Source: Segniliparus sp051660745 | GTDB lineage: Bacteria; Actinomycetota; Actinomycetes; Mycobacteriales; Mycobacteriaceae | Direction: 5' to 3' | NCBI RefSeq assembly: GCF_051660745.1 | Contig: NZ_JBOFQF010000042.1 | Location: forward strand, 1-64,000 | DNA: 64,000 bases | Shown: positions 16,114-24,200 of the stretch, piece by piece | Numbering within the stretch: the stretch's first letter is position 1 | Layout: each line of letters starts with the position of its first letter | Notes under the pieces: model-generated | Told to the model about the DNA's origin: nothing | What the model saw: the letters and a program-made list of their open reading frames with translations, nothing else | Databases searched by the model: none | Position numbers and translations under genes: made by a program

Positions 16114-16587
16114 TCAGTCTTTTTTGGCGAACCACTCCGAACGCTTGAACACGATCGCGTCCAAGCTCAGGCGACCTGGGCCGGTGACCGTGATCAGCAG
16201 CGCGACCAGCAGGAAGAGGAAGGCGGGAGCGCCCGCCCACGCCGTCGCGGGCCCCGGGTCGAACAAGTTCGTCAGGCCGCCGCTGAAGTGCGGGCCATTG
16301 AAGACGTGCCCCGGCGCGGTCAGCAGCGCGCCGACGAAGCCGATCACGGCCACAAGCCCGGCCACCGGCGTGAGCAGGCCGAGGGCCAGCAGGACGGGGG
16401 CCACGAGCTCGGCCGCGATCGCGACAGCCGCCGAGACGCCGGGGAGCGGGACGCCCATCTGGTCGAAACTCGCGACCACGTTGGAGAACCCGTAGTCATG
16501 CACCTTCTGCCACCCGTGCGGGATCAGCGCGGCCGCGAAGCCCAGCCGCCCCAAGAGCAATCCGATGTCACGAACCTTGTCGGACAT
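16114..16587 (-). CDS. DoxX-family membrane protein
   Basis: 157 residues, DoxX family. IGLLLGRLGFAAALIPHGWQKV is the family's first helix with the conserved HGWQK; then come three further membrane helices (AVAIAAELVAPVLLALGLLTPV, LVAVIGFVGALLTAPGHVF, PAFLFLLVALLITVTGPGRLSLD). DoxX proteins act in membrane redox homeostasis, in mycobacteria with SodA and SseA, and in quinone or thiol stress. ATG at 16587 follows AAAGGA. Upstream lies a near-palindromic operator candidate, and a strong terminator follows. Confidence 0.88.
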   Translation of the reverse strand: MSDKVRDIGLLLGRLGFAAALIPHGWQKVHDYGFSNVVASFDQMGVPLPGVSAAVAIAAELVAPVLLALGLLTPVAGLVAVIGFVGALLTAPGHVFNGPHFSGGLTNLFDPGPATAWAGAPAFLFLLVALLITVTGPGRLSLDAIVFKRSEWFAKKD

Positions 16588-16651
16588 TTTCCATCCTTTC
16601 ATCATCGACACGCCTCGCTGCGAGGGTTGTGCGCCACGTTTCCACACGGAG

Positions 16652-16665
16652 CTTGAATGTTCAAG
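16652..16665. promoter_or_regulatory. Palindromic operator candidate upstream of doxX
   Basis: CTTGAA-TG-TTCAAG is a perfect 6-bp inverted repeat 65 bp upstream of the doxX ATG. The geometry fits a MarR-, HxlR- or TetR-type dimer site, families that commonly control DoxX/quinone-stress genes. No regulator gene is adjacent. Confidence 0.45.
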
Positions 16666-16733
16666 TTGCGATTTTGACGGATTATTCCCCATCGAGCCCG
16701 ACACCGCGTCGACTTGGTCACAGGCAGGGCCCC

Positions 16734-17786
16734 TCAGGCCCCACGCACGGCGAGGTCGGGGCGGCCCGCGAGCACGCAGGCCATGTTGTATCCGGTGATG
16801 CGCAGCTGCCCGTTCTCTCCGAGCCTCGGGTAATCGGCATGCCCCCAGGCCCGGTCGTGCTGCTGCCCGTCCCCCGGCCCGACCGAGGCGCGCGTCGAGA
16901 GCCGCTGGATCCAGGGGGCCTCGACCACAGAGCCGCCGAACCAGCTGCCCGCCCTGCGGATCATGTCGCCCTCCGCCAGCATGGCGAACACATGGCCCGG
17001 CTCAAGGCGGAGCTTGCGGGCGGATGCGGCCCGGATCCCCGGCGATCCGAAAAAGACCACGTCTCCGACCACGCCTTTCGGCAGCCGCCGCAAGGCGAAC
17101 GATGTGGTGAGCGAGCCGTAGGAATGCCCGAGCGCGGTGACCGAAGGCCGCTCGGGCGCGCCGGAGCCCGCGAAACGGAGCCACCGAAGGAACTGGGCGA
17201 GCTCCACCGCCCCCCGTTTCGCCCGCTCGGCGCTCAAGAGGCGCACCGCGCCGACCGCGCCGTCGCCCCAGCCCGGGCCGAACCTCCTGCTCTGCAGCAT
17301 GGTGAGGTCGAGCTCGGCGTGCGGCGTCTCGTAACCGATCCAGCCCACGCATGCGACCGTCTCGCCCGACCCCTGGCCGCGCAGGATCGCCGTCGCGCAG
17401 TCCCGCAACGCCTTCGCCTCGCGGGCCATGTCCACCATGCTGCGCCCCGGCGTCGTGTTCATCCCGGGCACCGCGACGGAGACCCGGTCCGCCACGTCGA
17501 CATCGCCGATCGCGATCGCCGCCTTGCCCCGCGCGCCGAACCGCATGTCCAAAAACACGAGCCGCGCCTCCGGATCTTCGGCGAGGGCGCGCTCGATGGC
17601 TTCGAGATCTTCGATTTTGCGCAGCGCGTACCACAGGTCGGAGCCCCGGTTGTTGAACCAGCCGGGGAAACGCTGCGCCGCGAGCACGTTCCGCAGCCTG
17701 TCCCGTTCCGCCTCCAGCCGCGCGCGTTCGACGACCAGCAGTTCGCGGTTCTCCTTGTCGAGCGAGGTTGCGGAAGGGGCCGACAT
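16734..17786 (-). CDS. DUF1023-family alpha/beta hydrolase
   Basis: 350 residues. An N-terminal charged helix (LVVERARLEAERDRLRNVL) is followed by the DUF1023 hydrolase fold. VSVAVPGMNTTP at about residue 104 and the nucleophile elbow ALGHSYGSL (Ser about 220) are the hallmark motifs, and HADYPRL near residue 310 supplies a likely catalytic His. DUF1023 proteins are frequent in mycolic-acid bacteria; substrates are unknown, often assumed to be lipid esters. No signal peptide is visible. It stands alone, divergent from an HNH remnant. Confidence 0.85.
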   Translation of the reverse strand: MSAPSATSLDKENRELLVVERARLEAERDRLRNVLAAQRFPGWFNNRGSDLWYALRKIEDLEAIERALAEDPEARLVFLDMRFGARGKAAIAIGDVDVADRVSVAVPGMNTTPGRSMVDMAREAKALRDCATAILRGQGSGETVACVGWIGYETPHAELDLTMLQSRRFGPGWGDGAVGAVRLLSAERAKRGAVELAQFLRWLRFAGSGAPERPSVTALGHSYGSLTTSFALRRLPKGVVGDVVFFGSPGIRAASARKLRLEPGHVFAMLAEGDMIRRAGSWFGGSVVEAPWIQRLSTRASVGPGDGQQHDRAWGHADYPRLGENGQLRITGYNMACVLAGRPDLAVRGA

Positions 17787-18197
17787 CTCTTGTGCGTTTC
17801 CTTCCTGACCGCGCGACCGGATGACGTTGGGAAGTCTATTGGAGCGGGCTAGCGCGGCGGTGCTCCGTGGCGGCGGAACTCCGCGAACGCCTCGACGCCA
17901 TCGCGCGCACGGTGTGCCCCGACGACCCGCGCCCCATCTTCACCCGCCACAGCGACGCGTTAGCTGTCCTCGGCGAAGAGCACCAACTCGCCTGCCAATG
18001 CGGCAAACCGTCCTGCAAGGCAGCGCAGAGACCCACGCGGCACGCCAAGAACATCGAACTCGTCGTGCAACTCCCCGCGTTGATCTCAGGCGAGGACATC
18101 CCCGCGCTCCTCGACGGCACCCCGATTGACCCCGAACTCGCACGCATGCTCGCCAAAGCCGCCAAACACATCCGCTTCACCACCACGCCAGACCAAT

Positions 18198-18234
18198 CTC
18201 CCCCACTCGCTAGCGCTCGCGGGAGGTACCCCCA
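18198..18234. repeat. Palindromic element copy 1
   Basis: About 37 bp starting CTCCCCCACTCGC and ending GGGAGGTACCCCCA; the inner CTCCC/GGGAG arms pair around GCTAGC. It is inserted in frame between the PDQ and PTPALE codons of the HNH remnant. The 5' CTCCCCCAC and 3' GGTRCCCCCA ends are shared with copies 2 and 3. Confidence 0.7.
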
Positions 18235-18325
18235 ACCCACACCGGCCCTCGAAACCCACGTCAACACACGAGACTCGCACTGCCGATTCCCCGGCTGCCA
18301 CCGAAGAGCACGCACCGAACTCGAC

Positions 18326-18366
18326 CCTCCCCCACGGCCCCGAGGGGGCCGCGGGCGGTACCCCCA
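18326..18366. repeat. Palindromic element copy 2
   Basis: About 40 bp with the shared CTCCCCCAC start and GGCGGTACCCCCA end, but a different GC-rich stem (GGCCCC/GGGGCC). It splits the HNH motif between Leu-Asp and the following His-Ile-Pro, again keeping the frame. Confidence 0.7.
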
Positions 18367-18446
18367 CATCCCGTTCAACCACGAGCACCCGGAATCAGGC
18401 GGACAAACAATCCCCGAAAACCTCAAACGATTGTGCAGACACCACC

Positions 18447-18482
18447 CTCCCCCACTCGCAGAACTCGTGGGAGGTGCCCCCA
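18447..18482. repeat. Palindromic element copy 3
   Basis: About 36 bp, CTCCCCCACTCGC to GTGGGAGGTGCCCCCA, closest to copy 1. It is inserted between the Cys-Arg-His-His and Lys-Thr-His-Gly-His-Trp codons of the HNH remnant without breaking the frame. Confidence 0.7.
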
Positions 18483-18584
18483 GAGCCAAAACACACGGCC
18501 ACTGGCAAGACCGTCAAGAACCCGACGGAACCGTCCACTGGACCAGCCCAACCGGCCAGCACCACACCACCACCCCAGGCTGAT

Positions 18585-18836
18585 CTAGCGCGCCCTGCGT
18601 CTCCGCGAATTCTTCCCATGTGCGGATGCGGCGACAGGCGCCCTCCGAGCCGGAGGCTGGAAAAACGCGTCGTCGCGCTCCGGATAAGCCTTTTCGACAG
18701 GCTCGCTCGGGGCGAGGAACACCACCGGCTCGGGAGTCACAGATATTTCGCTGAACTCCTGCGGCGGCGGGCTGCATGAGAACAGCAGGCCTGCGCGGTC
18801 GTGGTGCTTTTCTTCACGTGCGAAAGAATCGGTCAA
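18585..18836 (-). CDS. Possible small protein translationally coupled to the cold-shock gene
   Basis: About 83 residues from a TTG that overlaps the csp stop (TTGA). The middle (FSCSPPPQEFSEISVTPEP, then VVFLAPSEPVEKAYPERDD) has normal amino-acid composition and high-GC third codon positions, unlike the competing frames here. It ends in a basic tail (KNSRRRRAR). No ATG or GTG start is available in the frame outside csp, so it is either a coupled small gene or a decayed one. No family recognised. Confidence 0.35.
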   Translation of the reverse strand: MTDSFAREEKHHDRAGLLFSCSPPPQEFSEISVTPEPVVFLAPSEPVEKAYPERDDAFFQPPARRAPVAASAHGKNSRRRRAR

Positions 18837-19039
18837 AGCGCCACCACAGCAACGGCTTGCGGACCGCGCGGGCCGGACTCGACCTCGTACTCCACTCGCT
18901 GGCTCTCTTTGAGGATGATCGACGCGTCGCTGTCGCCGATCCCAGAGGAGTGGACGAACACGTCTTTGCCGCCATCGCTCGGGGCGATAAAGCCGTATCC
19001 CTTTTCTTCGTTGAACCATTTCACAGTGCCTTGAGGCAT
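18833..19039 (-). CDS. cspA: Cold-shock protein (CspA family)
   Basis: 68 residues, a single cold-shock OB fold. RNP1 (EKGYGFIAPSDG, residues 12-23) and RNP2 (DVFVHSSGI, 26-34) are intact, and the N-terminus PQGTVKWFNEEKG is canonical. It binds single-stranded nucleic acid as an RNA chaperone. The GAAGGAAG ribosome site is 8 bp upstream of the ATG. The long AT-richer leader upstream fits the usual long 5' UTR of csp genes. Confidence 0.96.
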   Translation of the reverse strand: MPQGTVKWFNEEKGYGFIAPSDGGKDVFVHSSGIGDSDASIILKESQRVEYEVESGPRGPQAVAVVAL

Positions 19040-19371
19040 AAGTACGCTTCCTTCGCGTCGGAAAAATCAGAGCGGTGCTCCAGCTCTGGGCCGCGGGGGA
19101 ATTGTGAGACTCACTCGGTTTCGTACCGCCCGCCGCGTAAAAAATCTCGCGAGCTAATCACCAAGAATCTAAACCAATTTCAAGGTACCACACTCTCAGG
19201 AAAAATGTGAGGGAGAGTTCCGGAACGAACCTCCGCCGCGATCACGATGGCAAGACGGGCGGCGAAGTCGGCGTAGAGTGGTCAAGTCAGCGGATATCGC
19301 GCTTGGCCGCGCTGGCCACTCCGTCGTTGGCGTGAAGCCGGTCGGGCCACGGCCGAGGCAGGAGCGTCTCG
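19040..19371. other. Divergent intergenic region csp / DUF5994 gene
   Basis: 332 bp without a convincing gene. The csp side (19080-19210) is AT-richer and should hold the csp promoter and long leader; TTGAAA at 19183-19178 (minus) is a possible -35, with only a weak -10 (TGATTA) 17 bp on. The side toward 19372 is GC-rich and ends in GGCAGGAG, the ribosome site of the DUF5994 gene. No hairpin or repeat stands out. Confidence 0.4.
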
Positions 19372-19872
19372 ATGTCGCGGACACCAAAAACCCAACTCGA
19401 ACAGCCCCTTCGGCTCCGACTGAAGCCGGAGCCCTGGACCCTGGGGCCCGTCGACGGCGCGTGGTGGCCGCGCAGCCGCGCCCTGCCCGTCGAGCTCCTC
19501 GGCCTGCTCCCGACGCTCTCCGAGCAGATCGGCCATATCAGCGGGGTGATATACGACCCGCGCGAGTGGCTGTCCGGCACGAAATTCGTCGTCTCGCAGG
19601 AGGGACCCATCAGGACGACCGCGTCCCCGTACCAACCGCCGAACACGATGCACGTCGTGGGCCAGAACAATAAAAAACTCACCCTGCTCGTGATTCCGCA
19701 CCGCATGAACTCTGCGGACGCCGACTTGATCATGTCGAACGCGGCGAGCTTGGGCAACGCCGAAGCCCCCGACAAACTGCTGGCAATCCGAGTGCCCGAC
19801 AGCACGCCCCGGCAGGACATGATCCGACAGCAGCGGCAATGGGTCAAAGACTGGAGCGAGCTGGGCAAATAA
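19372..19872 (+). CDS. DUF5994-family protein
   Basis: 166 residues. LRLRLKPEPWTLGPVDGAWWPRS (broken here to its landmarks RLRLKP and VDGAWWPRS) near residues 15-33 and the following LLPTLSEQIGHISGVIYDPREW are the DUF5994 signature common in actinobacteria. No signal peptide or membrane helix. The function is unknown. ATG at 19372 follows GGCAGGAGCG. It converges on mbtG with a 21-bp gap containing a hairpin. Confidence 0.8.
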   Translation: MSRTPKTQLEQPLRLRLKPEPWTLGPVDGAWWPRSRALPVELLGLLPTLSEQIGHISGVIYDPREWLSGTKFVVSQEGPIRTTASPYQPPNTMHVVGQNNKKLTLLVIPHRMNSADADLIMSNAASLGNAEAPDKLLAIRVPDSTPRQDMIRQQRQWVKDWSELGK

Positions 19873-19883
19873 CCAGCTGAGAA

Positions 19884-19905
19884 GCGGGCCCGCCTAGCGG
19901 CCCGC
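19884..19905. terminator. Short hairpin between DUF5994 gene and mbtG
   Basis: GCGGGCC and GGCCCGC form a 7-bp perfect stem with an 8-base loop that includes the mbtG stop codon. It could end transcripts from both sides; no T-run. Confidence 0.35.
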
Positions 19906-21210
19906 AGGCGGCGCCCCCAGCGCAGCGCCCTGCTGGTCGAGCCTGTCCCATGCCGCCGCGTCCTCGGCGAGCCCGCCAAGGACCCGGTCGGACAACAGGC
20001 CCAAGCAGCTGAGGTTCGGAAAACCCGGCCCTTGCGCGGGCCCCGCGAGGTTCGGCAAAAAGAGTTTCGGGCGAAGGCCCGTCACCGACAAGTCGTGTCC
20101 GATCGAAGCCTCCAGCGCCTCCTGCGTCACCGGCCAGCCGACGGCCAGCTCCATCAGGTCGAGCGCCTCCTGCGCGAACAGGTCCAAGAACCACAGCGGA
20201 TGCCCGCCGACCGCGTCCACCACCAGGTCGAAACTGTGCGTCGCGTCTCCGCCGGAGGCACACAAAGCTCGCCCTTGCGAAGCGGGCGAGTCGCCAGACC
20301 CGGGGTTCCGGACCATCAGGTCAACCCGGCCGCCGTTGGCCGCCGCGTAGCCGACCCTGCCGCGCAGATGGCCGACGCGGTCGTCGCGCAGGAGCTCGCC
20401 CTGCACATGCGCCGAGAAAACTCCCCGATCCGTTCTGCGGATCAGCTCGCGGCGCTCCCCCGACGAAAGCGCCAGCCATTTCGAGGGGTCGCTGTACATG
20501 GTGTTCTCGAAATAGCTCTCGCCCCTCGTGTACACGGTCGGATTCGGGGACACGACCGTCACCACGCCGATCTCCCGGTGCTCGATCAGCTCGTTCACCA
20601 CTGCGGCAGCAGTCTCGCCGCCGCCGACCACCGCGACCCGGAACGCCTCCGGCAATTCGCGGCCCATCACCAGCTGCCAGAACCTCGCGACGCTGAGCAC
20701 CTGCGGGCAGTCCGGCAGCATGGACCGCTCGGCGGCGCCGGGGCCGGTCAGCATGAGCGCATCGGCCCATACAGTCGTCTCGCCGCGAATCCGCCATCTG
20801 CCGTCCTCGCACCCGATCGAGGACACCGCGCCCGGCACCACGTCCAAGTCCGCTCTGCGGGCGGCCCATCGCAGGTAGTCCGCCCACACCCGGTGCTTCG
20901 GGTTGGGCTTGCCCCGGTCCACCCAGTCCGCGAAACCGCCCTGGTCGACCAGGTACGCCTGCCAGCTGTACCGCAGCATCGGATCGGCGAGGCCTGCCCG
21001 GTACGGGAAGCCGAGGTCTTTCTCCGGGCTCGTGCCAAGGCGCTGCTGGCCGTCCGTCCACCCGCCCTCCGCAGTCCAGTGCGCGCCGACCGAGCGGGAC
21101 TCCACCGCGACCACGTCAGGGGCAGGCAGGCCGAGCTCGCGCATCACGCGGGCCTTCACAGCGACGGCGACCGCTTTCGGCCCCGCTCCGACGATAGCCA
21201 GCGTGGTCAT
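19894..21210 (-). CDS. mbtG: Lysine N6-hydroxylase MbtG
   Basis: 438 residues (mycobacterial MbtG about 430). FAD-binding motif IVGAGPKAVAVAVKA at the N-terminus, NADPH-binding VAVVGGGETAAAVVNEL at about residue 195, and the family segment GTSPEKDLGFPY near residue 60. The enzyme hydroxylates the lysine side-chain N6 to create the hydroxamate iron ligands of mycobactin-type siderophores. It is the last gene of the operon and overlaps mbtF by ATGA. Confidence 0.93.
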   Translation of the reverse strand: MTTLAIVGAGPKAVAVAVKARVMRELGLPAPDVVAVESRSVGAHWTAEGGWTDGQQRLGTSPEKDLGFPYRAGLADPMLRYSWQAYLVDQGGFADWVDRGKPNPKHRVWADYLRWAARRADLDVVPGAVSSIGCEDGRWRIRGETTVWADALMLTGPGAAERSMLPDCPQVLSVARFWQLVMGRELPEAFRVAVVGGGETAAAVVNELIEHREIGVVTVVSPNPTVYTRGESYFENTMYSDPSKWLALSSGERRELIRRTDRGVFSAHVQGELLRDDRVGHLRGRVGYAAANGGRVDLMVRNPGSGDSPASQGRALCASGGDATHSFDLVVDAVGGHPLWFLDLFAQEALDLMELAVGWPVTQEALEASIGHDLSVTGLRPKLFLPNLAGPAQGPGFPNLSCLGLLSDRVLGGLAEDAAAWDRLDQQGAALGAPPAGR

Positions 21211-24200
21211 GCCTGCCTCCTGAGCGCTTGTTCCCACAGCTCGTGCAACTCGGCGATCCGCTCTTCGGCGAAGACGTCCTGGTGCCAACGCCATGTGCTC
21301 ACCAGGCGCGGGCCGTCGCCGTCCTCGACTGTCGCGGCGATGAGGGCCAGCTCGTGGCGCATCGGCAGGTCCGGCTCCGGCTTCGCGAGCTGGTCCGAGA
21401 TCTCCCAGTCCACGACGGCCTGCCATGGACGCTCCTGCGCCCCTGCGACCGCGATATGGCCGAGATAGTTGAACAGCACCTGCGGCTCGGGCATGAGCGG
21501 CGAGATCGACGCGAACAGCCCGACGGTCGAGGACGCGTCCCACGGCTCGTCCGGCCTGCCGTGCGACTCGACCGCCACCGCCACGGGAGCGCGCCATTGG
21601 GCGAGCGCTGAGCGCAGCGCCGCGAGGAGCCGGTCGTGCGGCGCTGTCGTCCGCGACGAGCGCACGGCGAACCGCGCGCCCGCCATCGTGTCCTGCCCTG
21701 GGCGCAGCCGCCTGCTGCCCAGCGGCGCCTCCTGCGGCTCGGGCCGCGCTTCGTCCGTGTGGGACCTCGAAACCTCTTTGGACCATTGGGCGTAGCTCGT
21801 GAGCTCGACCACCGGCGCCGGGGACTCCCCTCGTTCCAGCTCCGTCCACCACTGCGCGAGCTCGCCGAGGATGATCTGCCAGGACACCGGGTCCACCACG
21901 AGGCTGTGCACGACAAGGACGAGCCGTTCGTCCTCGGGCAGCCACACAGCCTGCAGCATGGACCCTGCTTCGGGGTCCAGCCGCTCCAGTGCGGCGCGCA
22001 CCTCCCGCGTCGCGTCGTCGCCGACCCGGAGCACGTCGTCTGCCCGAACGGCTCCGACAGGCGCGGGCGACAACGTGGCCTCGGCGAGCCGGGAGCGCAG
22101 CATCGGATGGCTGTCCACGAGCAACTGGAGCAGCACGAGCAGTTGCTCCTTCGTGATCCCCGCAGGCAGACGGACGGTCTGCCATTGCCCGAACCGCCGG
22201 AACCCGCCGAACTCGACCAGCCAGCGGCCGACCGGCAGGAGCGGCGCAGGCTCGACCGGATCCGCGCAGGCGTGCGCGACGGCAGCGCTCTCGGCCTCGG
22301 CCGCGAGCGCGCGGACCGTGCCCGCCCGCATGATCATCCGGGGCGTGACGCGCACTCCCTCCCGCCTGGCCTTGCCCACCAGGGCGATGGCGGTGATGCT
22401 GTCCACGCCGAGATCGAAGAAGTCCTGGTCAGCCGAGACCGACCGGACCCCGAGCTGCTCGGCCAACAGGCCCGCGAGCAAGCGCTCTGCCTGCGTGCTC
22501 GGAGCCTCGCCCTCGGCCGCCTCAGCCCATTCCGCGAGCAACGACGCGAGCACCGCCGCGTCCAGCTTCCCGTTCGCCGTGAGCGGCAGCCGGTCGCGGA
22601 CCACGATCCGCGCCGGGATCATGTAGCCGGGCAGCCGTTCCGCGAGCGCGGCGCGCAATCGCGCGCCGTCCGGCACAGCCCCGTCCCTCAGCACCACGCA
22701 GGCGGCGAGAACCAGCCCGCCGGCGACTGAGGCATGAACACCGTGCCCGCCGGCGACTGAGGCATGAACACCGTGCCCGTTCGGCCGCGCCACAGCCGTC
22801 ACAGCGGCGGCGCGCACCTGCGGCAACGCCAGCAGGGCCGCCTCGACCTCGCCGATTTCGATCCGGTGGCCCCGGATCTTCACCTGCTCGTCCGCCCGCC
22901 CGAGGCATTGCACCGCGCCGGAGGAGAGCCTCCGGGCGAGATCGCCGGTGCGGTACATCCGCGCGCCGGGCAGGAACGGGTCGGCGACGTACCGCTCGGC
23001 GGTTCGCCCAGGGTTCGCTGCGTAGCCACGGGTCAGCTGCTCGCCCGACAGGTACAGCTCCCCCACCACGCCGTCCGGGACGAGGCGCAGCCCGGAGTCC
23101 AGAACGTACGCGGCCATCCCCCGTGTCGGGCGGCCGATCACCGGCTCGGCATGCTCCGCGACGGCGGCGACCAGCGCCTCCACCGTCGTCTCGGTTGGCC
23201 CGTAGCAGTTGTGCGCGGCGGTGGCAGGGAGGGCCGCGAGCCGCTCCCACTGGGCGGGGCTGAGCGCCTCGCCGCCGAGCGCGAGCACCGCGAGCTGCGG
23301 CAGATCGAGCTGGGAAAGCATCGACGGCGACGTGTCGATCATGTCGAGGCCGCGCTCGGCGATCCCGGCGGCCAGGCGCTGCGCGTCGCGCATCTCCTCC
23401 TCGCCGAAAAGGTGCACGGCGTGCCCGCCCAGCAGCCCCGCGAGCGGCTGCCACGAGGCGTCGAAGCTCAACGACCAAGCGTGCGCGATCTTGAGCGGCC
23501 TGCCGAGACGCTCCTGGGCGGGGCGCAGCATCCGCTCCCCGTGGTCGCGGACGTAGCCCACGAGCGCCCGATGCGTGCCGACGACGCCTTTCGGCTCGCC
23601 GGTGGAGCCAGACGTGAAGATCACGTATGCGGCCTGGTCGGGGTGGACGCGGACCGGCTCCATCGCGGGCCCCTCGAAGCCAAGGACGCCCTCGTCGAGC
23701 ACCAGCGACGGCGCGGCCTGGCGCAGGATGGACTCGATCCTGGCCTTCGGCAGCGCGGGGTCCACCGGCACATACGCGGCTCCGGCGGCGAGCACGCCGA
23801 AAATCGCGACGACGAACTCCGGCGAACGCGGCAGGCGCAGCGCGACGACAGACTCCTGCCCGACGCCGCGCATGGCGAGCCAGCCCGCGATCCGCGCGGC
23901 CCGCTGTGCGAGCTCCCGGTAGGTGAGCGATCCCCCCGACCACGACAGCGCCACCGCGTCGGGGGTCTTGTCGGCCTGCGCCCACAGGAGCTGCGCGACG
24001 CCTGCCCGCTCGGGCGGAAGGCCGGGGACAGCGCTCGCCACGAGGATCCGCTGGCGCTCCCCCGGCAGCAGCACGTCCAGATCGTCGGGGCTGTTGTCGG
24101 CGCGCGCGGGCAACTGCCGCACGACCGAGAGCAGCCGCTCGACCAGCTGCCGCGCGTCCACCGGCAACGCGCCGGGCGCCGCCTCGGCGGTGACGACCAA

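Larger units (their letters stand above)
17867..18583 (+). pseudogene. Truncated DUF222/HNH (13E12-type) gene with three in-frame palindromic insertions
   Basis: Reads as the C-terminal ~240 residues of the 13E12 repeat family: LACQCGKPSC, then ALETHVNTRDSHCRFPGCHR, FNHEHPESGGQTIPENLKRLC, and KTHGHW...HWTSPTGQHHTTTPG. The N-terminal DUF222 domain is missing; upstream the frame meets a stop at 17822. Three extra Pro/Gly/Arg-rich peptides interrupt the conserved core (after TTTPDQ, after RTELD where the HNH His should follow, and after LCRHH). Each is encoded by the same palindromic DNA element and each keeps the frame. The HNH core is therefore probably inactive. GTG at 17867 is a nominal start only. 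Confidence 0.75.

Noticed and set aside
18326..18366. Palindromic insertions as terminators inside the HNH gene
   Set aside because: They lie within a reading frame that stays open, share conserved ends in three copies and lack T-runs, so a repeat element explains them better.
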